Assembly (NCBI GenBank): GCA_028678555.1
Contig: JAJRDF010000043.1
Location: 1-9,060, forward strand
Direction of reading: 5' to 3'
Source of the DNA: Methanomicrobiales archaeon
GTDB taxonomy: Archaea > Halobacteriota > Methanomicrobia > Methanomicrobiales > JACTUA01
DNA length: 9,060 nucleotides
The position numbers and the translations under genes were made by a program. Positions 1-7,122 of this stretch are shown here, piece by piece (positions within the stretch are counted from its first letter, which is position 1; each line of letters starts with the position of its first letter). Under the pieces are notes generated by a model. The model was not told the DNA's origin and ran no database searches. It was given only the letters and a program-made list of their open reading frames with translations.

Positions 1-2766
1 CCGGGAACTGCATGTTACGAATCCCACCTGGGGCCTGTCTTCCAGGACGGGAAGATGACCGCCGCCACCCTCATCTCCCTGGATGTCACCGATCGCAGGA
101 AGGCCGGGGAAGCGCTCCATGAAAGCGAGGCCCGGTACCGGGCGGTGGTGGACAGTCAGCAGGAAGGCATCATCCGGTTCAACCCTGACGGCAGCTTTAC
201 CTTTGCCAATGACGCCTTCTGCCGGTTCGTGGGCCGGACCCCCGAGCAGGTCATGGGATTAAACGTCATTCATTTGATACCGGATATCGACATCGGCCGT
301 ATCCGGGAGACCTATCACTCCCTGACCCCTGACCATCCCAGCAAAATTCTGGAGTTCCAGGCCAACCAGCTGGACGGAGAGACCCGATGGATACAGGCGG
401 ACTTCCGGGGGTTCTTTGATGACCACGGGGTCCCGGTGCAATACCAGGCGGTGGCCCGGGATGTCACCGAACTGAAGGCCGCTGAGCGGGCGATCCAGGA
501 GAGCGAGGCCCGGTACCGGGCGGTGGTCGAGGACCAGACAGAATGGATTGTCCGGTTCAGCCCTGACGGTATCTTTACCTTTGCCAACGATGCCTTTTGC
601 CGGTATATCGGGAAGAACAAGGAAGAGGTGGTGGGTGTGCCATTTACCCTGCCCCTTTCAGATCAAGAGTATGCCCGGACCCGGGAGACCTATCGATCCC
701 TGACCCCGGAGCATCCCCACACCTCCCTGGAGGTCCAGGTGACCATGCCTGACGGAACCATCCGGTTCATAGACGTGACCTTCCGGGCATTATTTGATGA
801 ACGGGGTAATCCCGCGGAGTACCAGGCAGTGGGCAGGGAAGTCACCGCCAGGAAGAAAGCCGAGGACCTGGCACGGGCCCAGTTCCAGAGCTTCCCGGTC
901 CCCACCTACATCTGGCGGAAGGGGGGTGACGACCTGGTCCTCAGCGAGTTCAATGATGCCGCCCTCCGGATCACCCGCGGTATGATCACCGGGCATATCG
1001 GCAGGACCGCCCGGGACATGTTCCGGGAGAGACCTGCCATCCTTGCCAACCTGGAGCGGTGCCTCGCAGAGAAGACCACCATCGATGATGAAATGCCATA
1101 TACGTTCCAGAGCACGGGAGAGACCCGTGACCTGCTGGTCCGGTGTGCCTACCTCCCGCCCGACGGGGTGCTCGTCTACACGGTCGATATCACGGATCGG
1201 AAGGTGGCGGAGAACCAGCTCCGGGAGAGGATCACGGAGCTCCGTGTCCTGTACGACATCTCCCGGCTCATCGAGCGGGACGGGCGGGACCTCCCGGCAC
1301 TCCTCCCTTCCATTGTCCAGCTGATCCCCGCAGCCTTCCAGTATCCTGACCTGGCCGCCGCCCGGATCCTCTACCGGGGGCAGGAGTATGCGACCGCGAA
1401 CTTTGCCTCCACACCCTGGGGTATCCGTCGTGAGATCCATGTCAATGGTGTCCCTGAAGGGGCCGTGGAGGTCTGGTACCGCACGCATCCTCCGTTGGCT
1501 GAAGAGGAGGTGTTCCTCCCAGAGGAAGAGGGCCTTGTTGGCGTGGTCGCTGAACGGGTGGGCAGGATCGGGGAGCAGATCGATGCGGAAGCTGCGGTCC
1601 GGGACCATGTCCACCTGGTCACAGAGATTCTCGACCGGATTCCGGTACCGGTCTACCGGGTCGATTCTCACCGCGTAATCCAGAGCGTGAACCGCGCTTT
1701 TGAGGAACTGGCAGGACTTCCTCGAGAGCAGATCATCGGCCGGACCGCGGCTATGCTCTGGCCTGATGAGAAGATCCCCAATTTTGACACAGCCACCGGG
1801 GAGATGCTCCAGACCGGAAAGATCCATCGGGATGAACTGGTCCTCCGCAGGGAAGGCCAGGACCCCGGGCATATGATCCTGCACCGGGCACCGTTCTACG
1901 GGAGAGATGGAGCGATCACGGGGATTGTGGCTACCATCCAGAACGTCACCGATCTCTGGGAGGCCGAGCAGGCCCTCCGGGCCAGCGAGGAGCAGTTCCG
2001 GGAGATGGCAGAGACCTCGCCCTTCCCCATCTCCATCATCGATGGCGACGGCAGGTACCGGTACGTGAACCGGAGGTTCACGGAGCTCTTCGGGTACACG
2101 CGGGACGATGTGCCCACCGGTCGGAGGTGGTTCGATCAGGCCTTCCCCGACCCGGACCTGCGCCGGCAAGCCATTGCAGCGTGGACGGGGGACCTGGCCG
2201 GGTCCCGGCCGGGGATAGTCAGGCCACGGCAGTTCCCTGTCCAGTGCCGGAACGGGGAATGCCGGGAGGTCATCTTCCGGCCGGTCACCCTCCGGGATGG
2301 CACCCAGTACATCACCTACGAGGACGTGACGGAGCGGCTCACGACCCTGGACTCCCTCCGCCAGAGCGAATCCCGGTTCAAACACCTCTTCAACTCGATG
2401 CGATGCTGCTTCACCCTGGTGGAGCCTGTCCTCGATGAGAAGGGCATTCCGGTGGACCTGACCTTCCGGGAGGTGAACACGGCCATGGAGCGGCTCAGCG
2501 GGAGGATCCGGGAGGATCTCCTGGGGCAGCAGCTGCGGGAGATGTACCCCAACACCCCACCGGAACTCATCGAAGTGATCGGCAGGGTCGCACTCAGCGG
2601 GGATCCAAAGAAATTCGCGATCTACCACCCGGACTTCGACCGTACCCTGAAGATCCGGGCCTACTCCCCCTGGAAGGGGCAGTGCGCCCTGATCTTCCGG
2701 GTGATGGCTCCTCAGGAGACGGAAACACCGCCAGGGAAGGTACCTCCCCCGGGGAGAACCGGCTGA
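1..2766 (+). CDS. Multi-PAS/GAF-like sensor protein without output domain (5' truncated by window)
   Basis: The frame is open from the first base. The 18 codons before the ATG at 55 read as the end of another PAS domain (YESHLGPVFQDGK, then a VTDRRKAGEAL-type linker), so 55 is probably an internal Met and the gene starts left of the window. In order I see a PAS tail (1-110), PAS (about 121-480), PAS (about 499-860), a diverged PAS (about 868-1210), a GAF-like region after a short coiled linker (LRERITELRVLYDISRLIE, about 1220-1590), PAS (about 1612-1960), PAS (about 1985-2340) and a last PAS-like domain (about 2365-2720). Each PAS typically opens with an ESEARYRAV/SEEQFREM-type cap and ends with a DVTER/DVTEL-type linker. 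PAS domains bind ligands or cofactors and mediate signalling contacts. After the last one there is only a short Pro-rich tail: no HisKA, HATPase, GGDEF or receiver domain. It probably signals through protein contacts, or output lies in the missing N-terminus. Stop TGA is at 2764-2766. Sensor class is confident; ligand and partner are unknown. Confidence 0.9.
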   Translation, partial: PGTACYESHLGPVFQDGKMTAATLISLDVTDRRKAGEALHESEARYRAVVDSQQEGIIRFNPDGSFTFANDAFCRFVGRTPEQVMGLNVIHLIPDIDIGRIRETYHSLTPDHPSKILEFQANQLDGETRWIQADFRGFFDDHGVPVQYQAVARDVTELKAAERAIQESEARYRAVVEDQTEWIVRFSPDGIFTFANDAFCRYIGKNKEEVVGVPFTLPLSDQEYARTRETYRSLTPEHPHTSLEVQVTMPDGTIRFIDVTFRALFDERGNPAEYQAVGREVTARKKAEDLARAQFQSFPVPTYIWRKGGDDLVLSEFNDAALRITRGMITGHIGRTARDMFRERPAILANLERCLAEKTTIDDEMPYTFQSTGETRDLLVRCAYLPPDGVLVYTVDITDRKVAENQLRERITELRVLYDISRLIERDGRDLPALLPSIVQLIPAAFQYPDLAAARILYRGQEYATANFASTPWGIRREIHVNGVPEGAVEVWYRTHPPLAEEEVFLPEEEGLVGVVAERVGRIGEQIDAEAAVRDHVHLVTEILDRIPVPVYRVDSHRVIQSVNRAFEELAGLPREQIIGRTAAMLWPDEKIPNFDTATGEMLQTGKIHRDELVLRREGQDPGHMILHRAPFYGRDGAITGIVATIQNVTDLWEAEQALRASEEQFREMAETSPFPISIIDGDGRYRYVNRRFTELFGYTRDDVPTGRRWFDQAFPDPDLRRQAIAAWTGDLAGSRPGIVRPRQFPVQCRNGECREVIFRPVTLRDGTQYITYEDVTERLTTLDSLRQSESRFKHLFNSMRCCFTLVEPVLDEKGIPVDLTFREVNTAMERLSGRIREDLLGQQLREMYPNTPPELIEVIGRVALSGDPKKFAIYHPDFDRTLKIRAYSPWKGQCALIFRVMAPQETETPPGKVPPPGRTG
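124..527 (+). repeat. Internal tandem duplication of a PAS module (unit about 378 bp)
   Basis: A 26-base identical stretch occurs at 124-149 and again at 502-527, exactly 378 bases (126 codons) apart. Each copy contains the 12-base palindrome CCCGGTACCGGG. Similarity continues downstream: both copies encode an RF-PDG-FTFANDAFCR core and later an RETY-SLTP-HP segment. The close DNA match suggests a fairly recent in-frame duplication of one PAS domain, or homogenisation between the copies. Confidence 0.85.
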
Positions 2767-2970
2767 GGATCCCTCTGACCTGCAGCGGTTCCCTTCCCAT
2801 TTTCCGGTTTGTTCCTGCATTCCGCATCACCGGAAGGATGTGAACCAGTCGCGGGTCTGATCCGGCGGCATGAACCGCTGAATCCCGCCATCTGGTTGTT
2901 CCCGGCCGGCCCCTGCATCCGCTTCTGCTTGGCAAATGTTTATGAGCCCATGATCTGCGAGATTTCACTG

Positions 2971-3178
2971 CCGATACCCGGTCTTCAGCATCAGCCGCGG
3001 TATCGGGACGAGAGAAGGGGGGAGCGGACGGAGACCCCTGCTCCCCGCCCTCACGGACGAGCAACCAACCGTCAGGGGTTCCACAATAATCCGATGCTGC
3101 AGAAGAAGAGAGATCCAATCCCAGGTACACAGGAGATGCCGGACACAGGGATCCGGGGGCTTCCTCGTCACCCCCGGA
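2971..3178. repeat. Cluster of four inverted repeats (potential hairpins)
   Basis: Four potential stem-loops were read directly. Hairpin 1: CCGATACC (2971-2978) with GGTATCGG (2999-3006), 8 bp perfect, 20-base loop. Hairpin 2: GGGGAGC (3019-3025) with GCTCCCC (3040-3046), 7 bp perfect, 14-base loop. Hairpin 3: CCCTCACGG (3048-3056) with CCGTCAGGG (3069-3077), 8 of 9 pairs, 12-base loop. Hairpin 4: TCCGGGGG (3152-3159) with CCCCCGGA (3171-3178), 8 bp perfect, 11-base loop. They could be part of a structured RNA, mRNA 3'-end stabilisers or bidirectional termination signals. GC-rich DNA gives some such stems by chance, so only the clustering is notable. I recognise no known RNA family. Confidence 0.55.
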
Positions 3179-3287
3179 GACTCCTCCCCGGCTCCTGTGC
3201 GGTTGCGCTTTGTTCCCCGGTCTTTCCCGGCCGTCTGTCTGACCAGGGGGATATCCTGGAACCCGGACCTGTCAATTCCTCCGATCC

Positions 3288-3304
3288 CGGGAAAAAAGGG
3301 GAGA
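3288..3304 (-). terminator. Probable transcription terminator of the fdhAB operon
   Basis: Read on the minus strand, the bases just after the fdhB stop run CTCCCC then TTTTTT (3297 down to 3292) then CCCGGG. Archaeal RNA polymerase commonly terminates at short oligo-T tracts without needing a hairpin. A T6 tract 7 bases past the stop codon of the last gene in the operon is a reasonable terminator. A 5-bp inverted repeat (CCAGG 3243-3247 with CCTGG 3255-3259) lies further downstream and may be a backup. Confidence 0.5.
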
Positions 3305-4483
3305 TTAGTTCTTGTAGGCTGCCTTGCCCAGCTTGGGCTCGAATGCCATGTCCCCTTCCACGCGGATGGCGTGGGAGAAGAGGGCCAGCGGGATGTCCAT
3401 GGGGCAGAGCTCCTCGCACTGGCCACAGTTCACGCAGGTGTCCGAGATGTGGGCGAACCGGCGCAGGTGGAACATCCCGTTGGGCGGCACCTCGCCTGCG
3501 GTCACCATGAAGGACTTGGCCTTCAGGGCTTCCGTGTCACCGAAGCAGACCGGGCAGTTCTCGATGCACGAGTAGCACTTGATGCACCGCCCCGTCTCCC
3601 GTCCGATGGTGCCCCACAGGTCGCCCTTCAGGGTACCGAAGTCCTTCCTCCGCCACTTCTCGCCCAGCTTCAGCATGGCCCCCTCGACCTTCTGCCGGAG
3701 CTCGATCCCCTTCGGGTTCGCCGCCTCGGTGGCGAGCGCATCGGCCTTCACGGCCCGGTTCAGGAGATCGGCGCCCTTGTCGCTGCAGACCTCGACAAAC
3801 GTGGCTTTCCCCGCCTTGTCACCGATGACGCCCCAGTTCCCGCAGGCGAGATCCGCCTGCCGGGGAACCTTGTACTCGCAGCGGCGGCAGTTGGTCCGCC
3901 GGCCGAAGCCCTTCTCCTCCAGTTCGTCGATGGAGATCCCCTTGTGGCCCCCCTCGAACTCGATGATGAACTGGCCCTTGTCGATCTCCTCCTTGTGGAC
4001 CTTCATGGGATCGACGCCGTAGATCTCCTGGATCATCTTCATGGCCTTGACCGGGCTCACGGTGCCCCCGCAGTTCACCCCGATCAGGAGAAGGTTGTCC
4101 CGGTTGATGGCGTTCCTCTTGGCCAGCTCCAGGATGCCCATCAGGTCGCACCCCTTGACGGTCATGGCGATCTTCTTGTCCTTGGCACCCTTCAGGTGCT
4201 TGGCCACGACCTTGGAGAGGAGCAGCGTGCCGCAGTGGAGCGACCCTGCCGTGTTCTTGAGATCCTTCGGGTCGGTGATCAGCGTCGGGACGGCATCGTA
4301 GATGTCCTGTCCCCGCTGTATCGCCAGCACCGCGTCCACCATCTTCGTTTCCAGTGCGTGCTTCAGGAAGGTGGTCACCGCACCGCCGCACTCTGCCTTC
4401 TTTGCGATCTCAGAGTCGGTGGTCCAGGCATAGACCATGTCTCCCTTCTTCACCGCCGGTTTTCCGCCGCCGAAAAGAGCCAT
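3305..4483 (-). CDS. fdhB: F420-dependent formate dehydrogenase, beta subunit (FdhB)
   Basis: This 392-residue protein belongs to the FrhB/FdhB family, the subunit that binds FAD and reduces coenzyme F420 with electrons from FdhA. The N-terminal half carries the family's ECGGAVT motif (residues 31-37) and a conserved Cys set (NCRRC at 198-202, Cys214) of the type that holds a [4Fe-4S] cluster in FrhB. The C-terminal part has two ferredoxin-like clusters: Cys300/303/306/310 (CIKCYSCIENCP) and Cys350/353/356/360 (CVNCGQCEELCP). Length and order match methanogen FdhB. The ATG shares its A with the fdhA stop (TAATG) and has GGAGGTGA at 4491-4498 inside the end of fdhA, so translation is probably coupled, giving balanced subunits. 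The enzyme is expected to be cytoplasmic. In Methanomicrobiales and Methanococcales FdhAB can also associate with heterodisulfide reductase; that is family knowledge, not visible here. No fdhC formate transporter gene is in the window. Confidence 0.95.
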   Translation of the reverse strand: MALFGGGKPAVKKGDMVYAWTTDSEIAKKAECGGAVTTFLKHALETKMVDAVLAIQRGQDIYDAVPTLITDPKDLKNTAGSLHCGTLLLSKVVAKHLKGAKDKKIAMTVKGCDLMGILELAKRNAINRDNLLLIGVNCGGTVSPVKAMKMIQEIYGVDPMKVHKEEIDKGQFIIEFEGGHKGISIDELEEKGFGRRTNCRRCEYKVPRQADLACGNWGVIGDKAGKATFVEVCSDKGADLLNRAVKADALATEAANPKGIELRQKVEGAMLKLGEKWRRKDFGTLKGDLWGTIGRETGRCIKCYSCIENCPVCFGDTEALKAKSFMVTAGEVPPNGMFHLRRFAHISDTCVNCGQCEELCPMDIPLALFSHAIRVEGDMAFEPKLGKAAYKN

Positions 4484-6543
4484 TACTTCTTCACCTCCGG
4501 AAGCTTCTCAATCCGAACCGCACAGGCCTTGAACTCCGGGATCTTGGCCACCGGGTCCAGGGCGTTGTTGGTCAGGACGTTGGCAGCACACTCCTTGTAG
4601 TGGAATGGCATGAAGGTGACACCCTTCTTGATGTCCTTCGTCACCCGTGCCGGCACCTCCACCTGCCCGCGCCGGGTCACGGCCCGCACCTTCTCCTTGT
4701 CCTTGATCCCGAGGGCGTTCGCGTCCTCGGGGTTGATCTCGATCCAGCCGGTCGGTGCCTCAGACTCAAGGGAGACGGACCGGCGGGTCATGGTGCCCGT
4801 GTGCCACTGCCAGATGCAGCGGCCGGTGGTCAGGATCAGCGGGTAGTCCTTGTCCGGGACCTCTGCGGCCGGTTTCCACTCCAGCGGGGTGAAAACGCCC
4901 AGCCCGTCAGGATGGGCAAACTTCTCCTTGTGCAGGATCGGGGTCCCCGGGTGGTCTGCCGTCGGGCAGGGCCAGTGGAGTGCTTCGGGCTTCTCCAGCC
5001 GCGCATAACTCATCCCGGCGTAGGACGGGGTCACCTTCGCGACCTCGACAAAGACCTCCTCGGCGCTCTTGTACGGGAACTGTTTCGCAAAGCCCATCTT
5101 GGCTGCGAGTTCGCCGAAGATCTGCCAGTCGGCCTTGGCCTGTCCCGGCGGGTTCACCGCCTTTCGCCAGCGCTGGACGCGCCGCTCGGTGCTGGTCTGG
5201 GTACCATCCTTCTCTGCATAGCATGCGGCGGGGAGCACCACGTTCGCCAGCTCCGCGGTCTCGGTCAGGAAGATGTCCTGCACCACCAGGAACTCCAGGT
5301 TCCTGAGCCCCTTCTCCACGTGGTGGAGGTCCGGGTCGCTGAGCATGGGGTTCTCGCCCATGATGTACAGGCACTTGAGCGTGCCGGGCTTGTCCGCAAG
5401 GATATTGATCATGTCGGTAACGGTATACCCGACCTTGCCCTCAGCCAGCTCCGTGCCCCAGGCATCCGTCATCTTCTTCTTGTTATCAGGGACGATGACC
5501 GCTTGGTAGCCGGAGTACACGTTCGGGAGCGCACCCATATCGCAGGCGCCCTGCACGTTGTTCTGGCCACGCAGTGCGCAGACACCGGTCCCAGGCCTGC
5601 CCAGGTTCCCGGTGAGCATCTGGATGTTGGCCACCGACTTCACGTTGTCGACACCGGTGGTGTGCTGGGTGATACCCATGGAGTACAGGATCGCGGTGGC
5701 TCCGGACTTGGCGATCCACTCTGCCGCGGTGGCCAGGTCCTTGGCCGGGATGCCCGAGATCTTTGCCACGTTGTCCAGGCTGTACTCGGGCTTCATCACG
5801 ACGGCCTTGAGCTTGTCGAAGTCCTTGGTCCGCTTCTCGATGAACTCCTTGTTCTCCCAGCCGTTCCTGATGATCTGCTGCATCAGGCCGTTGAAGATGG
5901 CCACGTCCGCCCCCGAGTAGAAGGGCAGGAACAGGTCGGCCTGCTTCCCGGTGGCCGTCAGGCGGGGGTCTGCGTAGATCAGCTTGGCGCCCTTCATCTT
6001 GGCCTGCATCACGCGGCGCCCGATCAGCGGGTGCTGCTCGAAGGTGTTGCTGCCAATGATGAAGACGCATTTCGCATCCGCGATGTCCCCGATGGACTGG
6101 GTCATGGCCCCGGAACCGAAGGCCCCGGCAAGCCCCACGACCGTGGACGCGTGGCAGAGCCGTGCGCAGTGGTCCACATGCGGGGTCTTCAGTACGGCAC
6201 GGGCAAACTTCTGCATCAGGTAGTTCTCCTCGTTGGAGACCCGTGCAGAAGAAAGGCATGCCATCTCCTCAGGCTTGTACGACTTGAACTTCTTCGCGAT
6301 CAGGTCGTAAGCCTCATCCCACGTGGCGGCAACGAACTTGCCGTCCTTCTTGATGAGCGGGGTTTTCAGCCGATCCGGGCTGCCCACGAACTCATGTGCG
6401 TACGTCCCCTTGGGACATACCTTGCCCTCGTTCACCGGGGATCGGTGGTACGGGGCAACTCCTGTCAACTTTCCGTCTGCAACGACAAGGTTGAAACTGC
6501 ACCCTGTCCCGCAGTACGGGCAAGTGGTCTGTACGTATTTCAT
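4483..6543 (-). CDS. fdhA: F420-dependent formate dehydrogenase, alpha (catalytic) subunit (FdhA), cysteine type
   Basis: The product is a 686-residue member of the molybdopterin oxidoreductase (DMSO reductase) family that oxidises formate to CO2 at a Mo- or W-bis-pterin centre and passes electrons through a [4Fe-4S] cluster to FdhB. Cluster ligands are Cys8, Cys11, Cys15 (CPYCGTGC) and Cys43 (KVCPKG). The active-site segment HCARLCHAS has Cys130, encoded TGC, where selenocysteine enzymes have Sec; it is followed by His131. Arg325 in LRGQNNVQGACDMG corresponds to the conserved active-site Arg of formate dehydrogenases. The C-terminal pterin-binding domain covers about residues 565-680. I start at the ATG at 6543, not the in-frame GTG at 6570: AGGAGG sits 9 bases before the ATG, a TATA box at 6593-6598 would start transcription near 6570, and MKYVQTTCPYCGTGC is the usual family N-terminus. 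There is no Tat-type signal, so the protein is cytoplasmic. It is first in the operon with fdhB. Confidence 0.96.
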   Translation of the reverse strand: MKYVQTTCPYCGTGCSFNLVVADGKLTGVAPYHRSPVNEGKVCPKGTYAHEFVGSPDRLKTPLIKKDGKFVAATWDEAYDLIAKKFKSYKPEEMACLSSARVSNEENYLMQKFARAVLKTPHVDHCARLCHASTVVGLAGAFGSGAMTQSIGDIADAKCVFIIGSNTFEQHPLIGRRVMQAKMKGAKLIYADPRLTATGKQADLFLPFYSGADVAIFNGLMQQIIRNGWENKEFIEKRTKDFDKLKAVVMKPEYSLDNVAKISGIPAKDLATAAEWIAKSGATAILYSMGITQHTTGVDNVKSVANIQMLTGNLGRPGTGVCALRGQNNVQGACDMGALPNVYSGYQAVIVPDNKKKMTDAWGTELAEGKVGYTVTDMINILADKPGTLKCLYIMGENPMLSDPDLHHVEKGLRNLEFLVVQDIFLTETAELANVVLPAACYAEKDGTQTSTERRVQRWRKAVNPPGQAKADWQIFGELAAKMGFAKQFPYKSAEEVFVEVAKVTPSYAGMSYARLEKPEALHWPCPTADHPGTPILHKEKFAHPDGLGVFTPLEWKPAAEVPDKDYPLILTTGRCIWQWHTGTMTRRSVSLESEAPTGWIEINPEDANALGIKDKEKVRAVTRRGQVEVPARVTKDIKKGVTFMPFHYKECAANVLTNNALDPVAKIPEFKACAVRIEKLPEVKK
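4491..4498 (-). promoter_or_regulatory. Ribosome binding site of fdhB within fdhA
   Basis: The minus strand reads GGAGGTGA, then 7 bases, then the fdhB ATG. It lies in the last codons of fdhA, and the stop and start overlap as TAATG, the usual arrangement for translational coupling of stoichiometric subunits. Confidence 0.8.
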
Positions 6544-6552
6544 CACCACGTT

Positions 6553-6558
6553 CCTCCT
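6553..6558 (-). promoter_or_regulatory. Ribosome binding site that sets the fdhA start
   Basis: The minus strand reads AGGAGG, 9 bases before the ATG at 6543. An upstream in-frame GTG at 6570 would translate through this site and add MPSCRRNVV, which has no place in the family. The site therefore supports the shorter protein. Confidence 0.8.
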
Positions 6559-6591
6559 ACATGATGGCACGTGAAAAATGAATAAAGAAAT

Positions 6592-6606
6592 GTATATAGC
6601 TTTCTA
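6592..6606 (-). promoter_or_regulatory. Probable archaeal promoter (BRE/TATA) of fdhAB
   Basis: On the minus strand an A-rich BRE-like AGAAAGC (6605-6599) leads directly into TATATA (6598-6593). Transcription starting about 25 bases downstream, near 6570, would give a leader of roughly 27 bases before the fdhA ATG. The element overlaps the stop codon region of the upstream TPR gene, so fdhAB could be expressed independently of it. The T-rich stretch just downstream on the same strand (including TTTTT at 6574-6578) could also stop transcripts arriving from the TPR gene. Confidence 0.6.
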
Positions 6607-6960
6607 TTTGCCGAGATAGAGGGAAACGGCGTAGTTGCAGCACGTGGTGCCCTCGGCATCGCGCCCGGCCGCCTTCAGTGCCATCCCCTTGTTGAACCAG
6701 GTGTCGGCGTTCAGGGGATCCTGCTTCAGGGCTGCATCGTAGCATGTGATGGCATCCTCGTGCTTCCCGAGCATCTCCAGGCAGTCCCCCTTGCAGTGCC
6801 AGGCCTCCGGCACCTCCGGGTTCGCACTGATGATCTTGGAGAAGACCTCCACGGCCTTCTCGTGTTTGCCCTCCTGTCCCATCTTCGAGGCAAGGCGGAG
6901 CCACAGGTCAATATGCGGGTTCCTGATCCTTACCACACGGTCTGTCTTGATTTCTGCCAT
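6604..6960 (-). CDS. Small TPR-repeat protein upstream of fdhAB
   Basis: The product is 118 residues and consists almost entirely of tetratricopeptide repeats, helical pairs that bind other proteins. Three units are visible: about residues 18-48 (LWLRLASKMGQEGKHEKAVE..., ending NP), 52-82 (EAWHCKGDCLEMLGKHEDAI..., ending DP) and 86-116 (DTWFNKGMALKAAGRDAE..., degenerate at the end). There is no signal peptide or membrane segment, so it should be cytoplasmic. The start is the ATG at 6960, with AGGAGG at 6970-6975, 9 bases upstream. A longer frame to 7209 would add low-complexity Gly/Pro-rich sequence and cross the putative promoter, so I reject it. The stop is TAG. The gene ends 60 bases before fdhA on the same strand. 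It may assist assembly or interactions of the formate dehydrogenase, but that rests only on position; TPR proteins are common and functionally diverse. Confidence 0.85.
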   Translation of the reverse strand: MAEIKTDRVVRIRNPHIDLWLRLASKMGQEGKHEKAVEVFSKIISANPEVPEAWHCKGDCLEMLGKHEDAITCYDAALKQDPLNADTWFNKGMALKAAGRDAEGTTCCNYAVSLYLGK

Positions 6961-6969
6961 GTTTCCTCC

Positions 6970-6975
6970 CCTCCT
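6970..6975 (-). promoter_or_regulatory. Ribosome binding site of the TPR gene
   Basis: The minus strand has AGGAGG 9 bases before the ATG at 6960, followed closely by a second GGGAGG (6970-6965, 4 bases before the ATG). The 9-base spacing matches that of fdhA and fixes the short start. Confidence 0.7.
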
Positions 6976-7106
6976 TTCCCTGAGCGTGTACCCGAAAGGG
7001 GCTCTCCCGGTGCCGGGGCAGGCGTCTCGCTCACCCTCCCTGCACGGTGGGGGAACCCGGGGACCGGCGTCCTGCTCTCCAGCGGCCCCCGATTCCCCCC
7101 GGGTCG

Positions 7107-7122
7107 GAACCCCTCCGGGTTC
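7107..7122. repeat. Perfect 6-bp inverted repeat in the GC-rich leader
   Basis: GAACCC (7107-7112), loop CTCC, GGGTTC (7117-7122). The stem is inside the putative TPR leader and overlaps a run of G-tracts on the minus strand, so hairpin and G-quadruplex folding could compete. It is short enough to occur by chance. Confidence 0.4.

Larger units (their letters stand above)
2767..3304. other. Gap between convergent genes: no credible gene, several strong inverted repeats
   Basis: This 538-base stretch separates the ends of the PAS gene and fdhB. Open frames crossing it have arginine/proline-rich, low-complexity translations, run antisense into neighbouring genes and lack a ribosome binding site, so I call no gene. 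Just after the PAS gene a pyrimidine-rich stretch (2789-2816, including TTTT at 2800-2803) is a weak terminator candidate. From 2971 to 3178 there are four inverted repeats, listed separately. A TATA-like TGTTTATGA lies at 2937-2945 on the plus strand, about 30 bases before the first hairpin, so an unannotated RNA is possible but not demonstrated. Confidence 0.6.

Noticed and set aside
790..2820. 676-codon open frame on the minus strand opposite the PAS gene
   Set aside because: The plus strand carries clear repeated PAS domains with linker motifs. The antisense translation is Pro/Gly/Asp-rich without any domain.
2971..3178. Considered SRP RNA, RNase P RNA, tRNA or C/D box RNA for the hairpin cluster
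   Set aside because: I could not find the characteristic conserved motifs of these RNAs on either strand, so only an unclassified hairpin cluster is reported.
2809..3510. Open frame on the plus strand across the convergent gap
   Set aside because: It begins at a TTG without a ribosome binding site, is Arg/Pro-rich and runs antisense into fdhB.
4354..6564. Very long open frame on the plus strand opposite fdhA (736 codons), and a similar one at 3197-4600 opposite fdhB
   Set aside because: They mirror strongly conserved formate dehydrogenase genes. Their translations are rich in Leu, Val, Arg, His and Gly with no recognisable domain, as expected when a GC-rich, codon-biased gene is read antisense.
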